Positions 56,920 to 64,000 of a DNA stretch of 64,000 bases are shown piece after piece. Numbering within the stretch: position 1 is the stretch's first letter; each line of letters opens with the position of its first letter. The DNA is from Corallium rubrum. Its lineage: Eukaryota; Cnidaria; Anthozoa; Scleralcyonacea; Coralliidae. The position numbers were made by a program, and so were the translations under genes. Location of the stretch: the NCBI GenBank assembly GCA_964035015.1, contig OZ036005.1:4605747-4669746 (forward strand), in the 5' to 3' direction. Below the pieces are notes generated by a model. That model did not search any database. It was not told the origin of the DNA and saw only the letters and a list, made by a program, of their open reading frames with translations.

Positions 56920-57273
56920 TACAAGCCGTCGTAAGTAGTTAGAGCGCTGCCTCTCATCAATAGTTAAGCCCGCTTGGACGGGGTTAGTACTTGGATGGGT
57001 GACCGTCTGGGAATAACCTCGTTCTCGAACTTGAGACTTATGTGAGTAGAGTTTAGTTGATCTCTCCTGTGCTTCGAGAGTTTTTCACCGGGTTCTCCGG
57101 TTTTCCTCCCTCCGCAAAACCAACACCTAGGTCTTAGCTGTAATTCGTGGGCCGATATGTGTCGTATGGCGGCTGCCTGAGCGCCTTTAATATGCCTTCG
57201 ACTCGGCCATGTCAAAAATTATTGTAAGGTGCATTTGAAAACCTTAAAGTTGAATTTGCGTGGTATAAATACA

Positions 57274-57348
<75 letters not shown>

Positions 57349-57350
57349 CC
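56920..57350 (+). mobile_element. 5S rRNA-derived SINE, full-length with TTA tail
   Basis: GTTAAGCCCGCTTGGACGGG, TTAGTACTTGGATGGGTGAC, CGTCTGGGAATAACC (intact 5S C-box), CCGGGTTCTCCGGTTTTCC, then GCGCCTTTAATATGCC. It ends in about 75 bp of TTA units (57275-57350). This is the best-preserved copy. Confidence 0.88.
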
Positions 57351-57411
57351 CTTTATTGACAAAAGGCAACTGGGGCTAGTAAAGGGTTAAAGGAGTTTTT
57401 AAGCTCAGAAA

Positions 57412-57492
57412 ACTTTGAGCTCCAGACGAGACTCGAACCGACAATCTTCCGAATACCAGCCGGACGCTCTCACCATTGAGCTGCTAGAACTC
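57412..57492 (-). mobile_element. tRNA-derived SINE head
   Basis: The reverse complement reads TAGCAGCTCAATGGTGAGAG (A-box), an anticodon-like arm TCCGGCTGGTATTCGGA (GGT in the loop) and GGTTCGAGTC (B-box). Acceptor pairing is poor, so not a functional tRNA gene. Confidence 0.6.
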
Positions 57493-58477
57493 AGATGGCA
57501 GACCGAGCTGTTGTTTTCCATATTTATACGCCTGGGAACTAGTCAATGTACCGTACGTGTGTCACAAATACTAGTTGGGTTACAGGGTGTCAGATGATTT
57601 TCAGTAAATGTTTTTCGTATACGTTTTTCTGTAGTAAAGTGTTTTCAGCTTGAAGTCGTTTTTTGTGTTCTTGTTTCTTGAATTCAGGGTTGATCGTTGT
57701 GAGTATAAACCAACTAGTGGACTATTACAAATGCTGCATTCTGATTGGCTTAGCTACTCACTGTCTATTGGTGATAGACGACTAGTAGCGAAAGAGTCAA
57801 GTTTTAAATACGACATGGCGAGAAATAATGGTCACGCATGCGCGTAACGCATGCCCACTTACAAAAATTTTGACTAGAAAAGTTCTGCAAGATTAATAGG
57901 ACTTACATAGAGGATGAGTGAAACAATCGTCGTAGCAGTGTCAATTTTTAAATTATTTCAAATGTTTCCATCTGAATCGTATAGTGCAACACATCTGCGA
58001 TATAAATATCATGAGCGATATGCCACAGGTATTAAATCCGTTGCGGTTTTTGATATACTATTTTGAACATAAGTCTAACATAAGCCAATATGGCGAATAC
58101 GCAAATTGTACCAACCTTGCTGCTCACGTTATCGAAAATCAAACAGAGGTATACTATTTCCGTACAAGTTTCGATCTGATTCGGCTACTATAAAGATCCG
58201 TCTTTTCGATGATATTCTTCATTTCTAGCCTGTATTTGTCGTTGTTGCGGTTTTCAATCTCAAAGCTTCAGTATTTTCTGATCATCGAATGAAGATTTCA
58301 TCCAACATTGCATAAATTAGTTGTTCTCTTTTCTTCTGAACCGCGGAACTGTGACGAGCGCACGACATAGGTACTAGCTTAATAGGGCTTTAACTCCGCC
58401 TCTCTATGTCCACCATTTCTCGCCATGAATACATTTTGCTGACGTCTGGGTTTGTTTCTTTAAAATAATGGTTTGTC

Positions 58478-58802
58478 CGACTAAAGGATAAAGGACTGGG
58501 GGCTAATCATCCTTACTCGCAGCCAGCGGCTGGATTATGAAGAACGCAGATCAAGGTGGCCGTGTCGAGGCATATCAAAGGCGCGCAAGGATCATAGACA
58601 AGATGTAGGTGTTGATTTACGGACGGAGGAAAACATAGGAAACCTCGTTATTAAGCAACTCAGCCGCCGGACAACTTGGCGAAAAACCCTCGAAGCACAG
58701 GAAAGATCAACTGCAACTCTACTCACACGAGTTCCATCCAAGTACCTTCTAACCGGGCTTAACTTTTGTCGAGAGGCAGCGCGCTAACAGCACACGCCAT
58801 CT
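58478..58802 (-). mobile_element. 5S rRNA-derived SINE, deleted copy
   Basis: The reverse complement keeps GTTAAGCCCGGTTAGAAGG and the distal GCGCCTTTGATATGCCTCGA. The C-box region is deleted (only AGGTACTTGGATGGA remains) and foreign sequence sits near 58640-58680. Confidence 0.75.
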
Positions 58803-60318
58803 GTGCTACTTTGGTTTATAGTAAAATAATATGACCACTCGTCCTCGTTGTCTATATATGAACGATAGTCAACTCGGCTTCACTTCGTCGAATATCAGCT
58901 TACAGACAACTCGGGCTCATTGTCTAATTGTTAAATAACCAATGATGACGTTATTGCTCTATAAATCTACATATAGCTGTTTGTATAGTATTCATAATTC
59001 ATAGCCTCAGCCAGATTATTAATAAGTCATATTAAGTCCAAATTCATTGTGTATTGAGCGCTAAAATTAAACAAATTACCCATCTTTGGTCTTTAATTAG
59101 CGCGACATTAAAGCCCATTAAGCTAATTTAATCTATATATAAGATTAATATCCAAAATTAAGTCCCGACCAAAGTTTTCCTTGACAAGTTCCTTGGTAGC
59201 TTTCTTTGTTTGTGTGTACGAGGAACAAAAGTTTTTTCCCAAACATTTTCCTTGACAAGTTATAATTGCTCGTGTGTACGATTGGACAAGTTTTCCTTGA
59301 TGGCAATGATCGCGTAATGAATTTCGGAGATGAGTGCGCAGTGACGTATTGCGGCTGAAAGTGACGGCCAAGATGAATGAAATGCAACGTCACAATATGT
59401 CTTGGATTGAGGTTCAATTCTTGAAGAAAGTGGCGAAAGTCCTCTCTGTGTACCGAAATACATTCAAGTACACATACATGTATGTATTTGCATTTTATCT
59501 CAACGTAATAAATTATGACTTATTATCAACGTATAATAAATCACTTCTTTTGCAAAAATTTCATCTTCATGGACTTTTATGAGAATTTTCCAAACTTGAG
59601 TTACTGGAAGCACAGATTAGGAACCTGATCTCAGAGCACAACAGTGTTTATATTTGTGAATATACCCTTTCTTTAGCAGTGCGACAATCTGCTAGCATCG
59701 CCCCGAATGAGTTACGATTTCCTCATAAATAGTAATGAGGGCCGTTTAGTCTAATTGTCCCTCACAAATACTGAATGAGGAACGTTTAGAACTATAAACG
59801 TCCATCATCACTGATTGATGAGGGAAATACGACATTGACCGTTCCCTCTTGAAACAAAGGATTGCGAGGTGATCATGTAATTATCGAAGTTATATAGCCC
59901 AATGTTTCGCCTATGTTTTTTAAATGGGTATTTTAAATCGATCGGGTTCCCGATCTGTCGTCACTTGCCGTAACTAGACCAGTTTTTTTTTGCTCATGGT
60001 CAACCTTCAAAATCGACAGCTTTAAGCGCAAAGAAAGTCCATGAAGATGATTTTCTTGCAAAACAAAATATATTACAATTTTGACGAGGAGAGTTTAAAT
60101 ATTCTAAATATGCAAACTCTCCCTAGTCTATATTGGGCTCTTGCAGGTGCGTCAAAGCCGCCATGTTGGGTGGCAACTCCACAGTACCAACGTTTAGTGG
60201 ACACCAAATAATGAATGGTAATCCTTTTGTCTTTTGTTTAAATGGATTTGCCACCCAGCTTGGGAATACGTATATATACAAGAGCTCAATAGGAACTTAA
60301 AAAACTAGTGTAGTGTAA
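58803..60318. other. Intergenic DNA, repeats only
   Basis: Duplicated words TTTTCCTTGACAAGTT (59170, 59248, 59285) and ATGAGG hairpins (59720-59825). No gene seen. Confidence 0.4.
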
Positions 60319-60720
60319 GGCCTGCGCCACACGTCGCACAATAGACGAATTTAATCCAGACGAATTCAATTCGAATTAACTTCGTCGGTAATGCGACGTA
60401 AATGCGACGTCGAGTTAAACGTCGAATTTCAGTTGAATTTAATTGTTTTTACTTGGATTCTTGACCTCAAAACGACTTCTTGAAAACATAGGGCCGAATT
60501 TTCACAGACAGAAGAGAAACATTTAATTCGACGCGACAATTCGTCGTGTATTAACTCGAACACGCATCATCGTCGCATCATCTGTCTGACTCAGACGAAT
60601 TTCATTGCCAAGGCGAATTTAATTTGGGTGCGAATTTAATCGAGTTATACGTTGCAGTTTCGTCGAATAAAATTGAAACAATTAAATTCGTCTATTGTAT
60701 GACGTTTAGCGCAGGCCTAA
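60319..60720. mobile_element. MITE, GGCCTGCGC ends and TAA target site
   Basis: The left end AGGCCTGCGCCACACGTC and right end GACGTTTAGCGCAGGCCT are inverted, then AATAGACGAATTT / AATTCGTCTATT. TAA flanks both ends, the usual site of PIF/Harbinger elements. Confidence 0.75.
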
Positions 60721-60811
60721 CTGACGTTTGGCGGACGTTCGTTAAGCTAAATTATTCAGAAAAGATTTCTGAGCCCATGCACACAGGGTTCGAACCTGCA
60801 ACCTTCTAACG

Positions 60812-60958
60812 CCGGTTTTCCACTAGGCGACTTTTTTCTCGCGAAGCGACTTTTTCTTTTGTCTCATGAACTCTGAGTTGGCACTAATCAGAAATCTATT
60901 GAATTCGAACAAAAGAAAGCCGCTTAGCGCGAAAAAAATCGCCTAGTGGAAAACCGGC
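60812..60958. mobile_element. Short MITE, GCCGGTTTTCCACTAGGCGA ends
   Basis: The 147-bp element ends TCGCCTAGTGGAAAACCGGC, the exact inverse of its start. It interrupts a tRNA-like SINE repeat. Confidence 0.8.
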
Positions 60959-61044
60959 TGAATGACCGGTTACCACATCTCATACGCAAACGTTACCACT
61001 TAGGAGCACACATGACTATGAATTTACAACCTTAGCTCTCCATC

Positions 61045-61140
61045 TGAGCCTCAGTGACTCAATGGTTAAAGCGTCTAACTGGTCATTAGAAGGTTGCACG
61101 TTCGAACCCTGTCTGGGGTCTCAGAAATCTTTTCTTGAGT
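61045..61140 (+). mobile_element. tRNA-derived SINE fragment
   Basis: CAGTGACTCAATGGTTAAAG, an anticodon-like arm TCTAACTGGTCATTAGA, and ACGTTCGAACCCTGTC. An inverted fragment of the same family is at about 60740-60812. Pairing is too poor for a real tRNA. Confidence 0.6.
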
Positions 61141-61191
61141 AACTGAGCTTGACGAACGTCCACCGAACGTCTGTTAACTAATACATACTTA

Positions 61192-61298
61192 TTAATATAA
61201 ATATTAATATTAATATTAATATTAATATTAATATTAATATTAATATTAATATTAATATTAATATTAATATTAATATTAATATTAATATTAATATTAAC
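61192..61298. repeat. AATATT hexamer microsatellite
   Basis: About 17 perfect AATATT units, following the SINE end like a 3' tail. Confidence 0.95.
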
Positions 61299-61446
61299 CA
61301 CTTCTTAAATACATTTACTAAAAAATTAAATCTACCTCACATTTGCAAACAAGTCAGTTATGCCTGTATAGTCGTTGAATCATCGTTGGGCGAGAGAACG
61401 TCATTCGAAGAGTTTTCGAGATCTTTCCTAGAAAAAGATAAAGATA

Positions 61447-63662
61447 ATTGTTATATAGCTAGAGTTTTGCTGGATAAAACGATGACTGTCATTGGTTGGT
61501 TTATGGTCACATGATCTTAGCTAAATTTCAATGTCTACCGAGGGGCAACAATTGAGAACTTATTGCCCACTCCGTCAATAATATTGCAATTCTTGCCCGC
61601 CAGAACTTTGAACTCTTCACGGTATCCTATAAACAAAAGCTTGTTTGGTAAAAAAGGATTATTTATAGGTTTTCAAAGCATGTGTGAAGATTAACTGGAG
61701 AAATGTATTGCTGTTCTTTTGTTCTGAGTCTCATATTCGTTTGGTTGAAGTGAAACTATGGAGCCAGGCGAAATGTTTTGGTAAGTCTTTCAGTTTTTTT
61801 TTTGTGTACTTTCCCTTGATAACGTCGAAATTATTCAGCGAAACTCAAGCTATATAACAAAACACTTAATGTCGGATCCCTCGGGAAACAGTTAGTTTTG
61901 TTTTCCCTCGAGTCCCGATGTTTCCCTCAACTTTGTCTCGGGAAACATCAAGACTCTCGGGAAAACAAAACTAACTGTTTCCCTCGGGAGCAGACATTAA
62001 ATGCATGTATATTATTATACCCTCACAAATAATCGTCCAATAAAATGTCTACATTAGCGTCAGGTGCCAGTCCGATGTAGAACAACGACATATTGAACAG
62101 CAATCTTAGGACAGGTCGAACAAGGTAAAAAAAAATACTGGTCAATCGCAGGATTATTTGTTCGGTATAATAAAACACCTATTAAGTTTATCTCCGCCCA
62201 ATATGGAAAATATTAATTACCGAATTCTAACTTTATAGGCTAGACCTTCGGTCTCGACCGTGGTCTCGCCGAATATTGAATTCTCCACTTAAACATTTTG
62301 CCATGTGGGGATTAAGCACCCGCACGAGAGCTCTTACTTAATTTGCCCTTACAAAAATTCCACATGAACGTGTTCCAAAATCACATGTGATTTGGGAACA
62401 TGTTCATATGAAATTTTTGTAATATACACTTAATGTCTGGTCACGAGGGAAACAGTTTTGTTTTCCCGAGAGTCTAAATCTTTCCCAAGACGAAGTCAAG
62501 GGAAACATCGAGACTCGAGGGAAAACAAAACTAACTGTTTCCCGAGGATCAGACATTAAATGCTTTGTTATATAGCTTGAGTTTCGCTGAATAATTTCGA
62601 CGTTTATCAAGGGAAAGTACATAAAAGACCAACTGAAAGACTTACGCCTGGCTTCGTAATTTTACTTCAACTATAAACAAGCAAATATGAGTCTCAGAAC
62701 AAAAGAACAGCAATACATTTCTCCAGTTAATCTTCACACAATGCTTTGAAGACTTATAGATAATCTTTTTTCGTACCAAACAAGCTTTTGTTTATAGGAT
62801 ACCGTGAAGACTTCGAAGTTCTGGTGGACAACAATTGCAATATTATTGTCCGAGTGGGCAATAAGTTCTCAATTGTTGCCCGCTCGGTCTACATTGAAAT
62901 TTAGCTAAGGTTACGTGACCACAAACCAACCAATGACAGTCATCGTTTTATCCAGGAAAACTCTAGCCGGGGGTTGGGTTGGGAGGGTTGCAACCCCTGC
63001 CCTTTTTAACCCCTGCCTTTTTGTGAGACCTCTAATACTAGGTTAGACATTAGATAAACAAATAATTAATCGTCTGTTATGGTACGCAATACAATTCTCC
63101 GCAAATCTGGCGAGACTCAGCTGAGGCTCCTACTTCAATCTCGTACCCAGTTTGTAATATGCTACACCAAGTTTTTCCGAAAAACAACCGCTTTTCTGAA
63201 TTTGTGGTCTCAGCTTTCGAATCTCATGGCGAAAATGAACCAATCATAGAGATAGAGATAGAGCTGGATTTTGGCAACCTGTAAGGTATGTTGGTGTGAT
63301 AATTTCTTCGTTTTTACAGTAAAATTTCAACTATACTCGCTGTAGAATTAGATGAATTAGATGAAAAAGTTCGTTCAAATAGCTGCAAATGGTTTTTCCG
63401 AGGTTCTAGATTTCAAAAATTTCCAGGGAGAACCCCCCCTACAAATGCGGTCACTCATTGCCACTACTGCCCTCCCCCACTTTTTGACACCTTGCTACGG
63501 CACTGATTGTTGTTGTGGTTGTTGAGTGTTCTCGAAGAAGCATAACGAGGATATCTAGTATCCCAAATTGTTTAGAATACTGAATGACTTTGTCCTTTTT
63601 TTGCGTTCAACCCCTGCCCTCGAAATTTTCTAGTTGCACCCCTGCTAGCTATATAACAAGGT
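61447..63662. mobile_element. Large inverted-repeat element with nested insertion
   Basis: The left arm (TTATATAGCTAGAGTTTTGC; GATGACTGTCATTGGTTGGT; AACTGGAGAAATGTATTGCT) returns inverted to about 62965. The middle has two CTCGGGAAACAGTTAGTTTT hairpins. At CTAG, about 690 bp (62967-63655) with ends CCGGGGGTTGGG and GCACCCCTG is inserted, after which GCTATATAACAA completes the outer end. Confidence 0.7.
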
Positions 63663-64000
63663 TGCTTATTATACAATTACATTAAAAACTGTCCAAATAA
63701 CGCTAAAAATGAGTACAAATATACAGCGATATTTGGGTAGTTGGTTATTTGGATAGTAGAAAACTGGTTTGACAGATTTTGTTAGCCAATCAAATTTACA
63801 CACGGGATACTACTTCATGTATGCTTATCATTTTGTCTTGGTGCAAGTCACGCTACTTCTCTGGCCTTTTTAGAGTTTTGTTTTTCAATAAAAATTTGTT
63901 GATCAGAGCAGTTGTAAAATAAATCTCTTATTAGATGTTTTGGTGTGTAGTATCGCTGTATAATTTTACTCGTTGTTTGTATTTTGACTCGCCCTGCGGG

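Noticed and set aside
57984-58193. Small open frame MQHICDINIMSDM...
   Set aside because: No domain, no splice or conservation evidence; length expected by chance in this AT-rich DNA.
61045-61140. A functional tRNA-Thr-like gene
   Set aside because: A- and B-box are present but acceptor and T-stems pair poorly; related fragments are dispersed as SINEs.

Overview
The window looks like nuclear DNA of an early-branching animal, most likely a cnidarian. It is AT-rich and intron-bearing, with canonical GT-AG splice sites. It holds a folliculin-interacting protein gene, two intronless Shaker-type potassium channel genes of the kind expanded in cnidarians, and a very dense load of DNA transposons, fold-back elements, SINEs, truncated LINEs and simple repeats. 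The phylum is an inference; no rRNA or mitochondrial marker is present.

Region 1 (1-22605, + strand): the 3' part of a folliculin-interacting protein (FNIP) gene. I reconstructed 15 coding exons from splice sites, reading phase and family conservation. They join in frame into 2,484 complete-codon bases (827 residues plus stop). The first exons lie upstream of the window. The introns are packed with GACG/GACA repeats, a ~980-bp pyrimidine tract, minisatellites and many fold-back elements. The largest exon contains a 21-bp coding minisatellite and cysteine-rich clusters.

Region 2 (22606-24820): intergenic, with a 5S-rRNA-derived SINE and a 43-bp tandem repeat. Region 3 (about 24826-35240): a ~10-kb DNA transposon of IS3EU-like type. 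It has two convergent genes, a zinc-ribbon/DDE integrase and a zinc-ribbon/HECT-like protein. The zinc-ribbon first exon of each gene lies in a terminal inverted repeat. The element has been invaded by a hAT-like non-autonomous element and a LINE. Region 4 (about 35600-38340): a PIF/Harbinger transposon with a trihelix (Myb/SANT-like) gene and a HARBI1-type nuclease gene. Region 5 (38480-39400): an array of palindromic units.

Region 6 (40455-43722): a compact 3.27-kb element with ~1.26-1.3-kb terminal inverted repeats, a probable 6-bp target duplication, and one intact gene for a 185-residue single-C2H2 acidic protein but no recognisable transposase. I consider this the best candidate for something undescribed. 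Region 7 (44496-55036): two minus-strand Kv channel genes, separated by a ~2.7-kb ATCTCAT/CACAT satellite. Region 8 (55037-64000): no protein gene recognised, only SINEs, MITEs, fold-backs and microsatellites.
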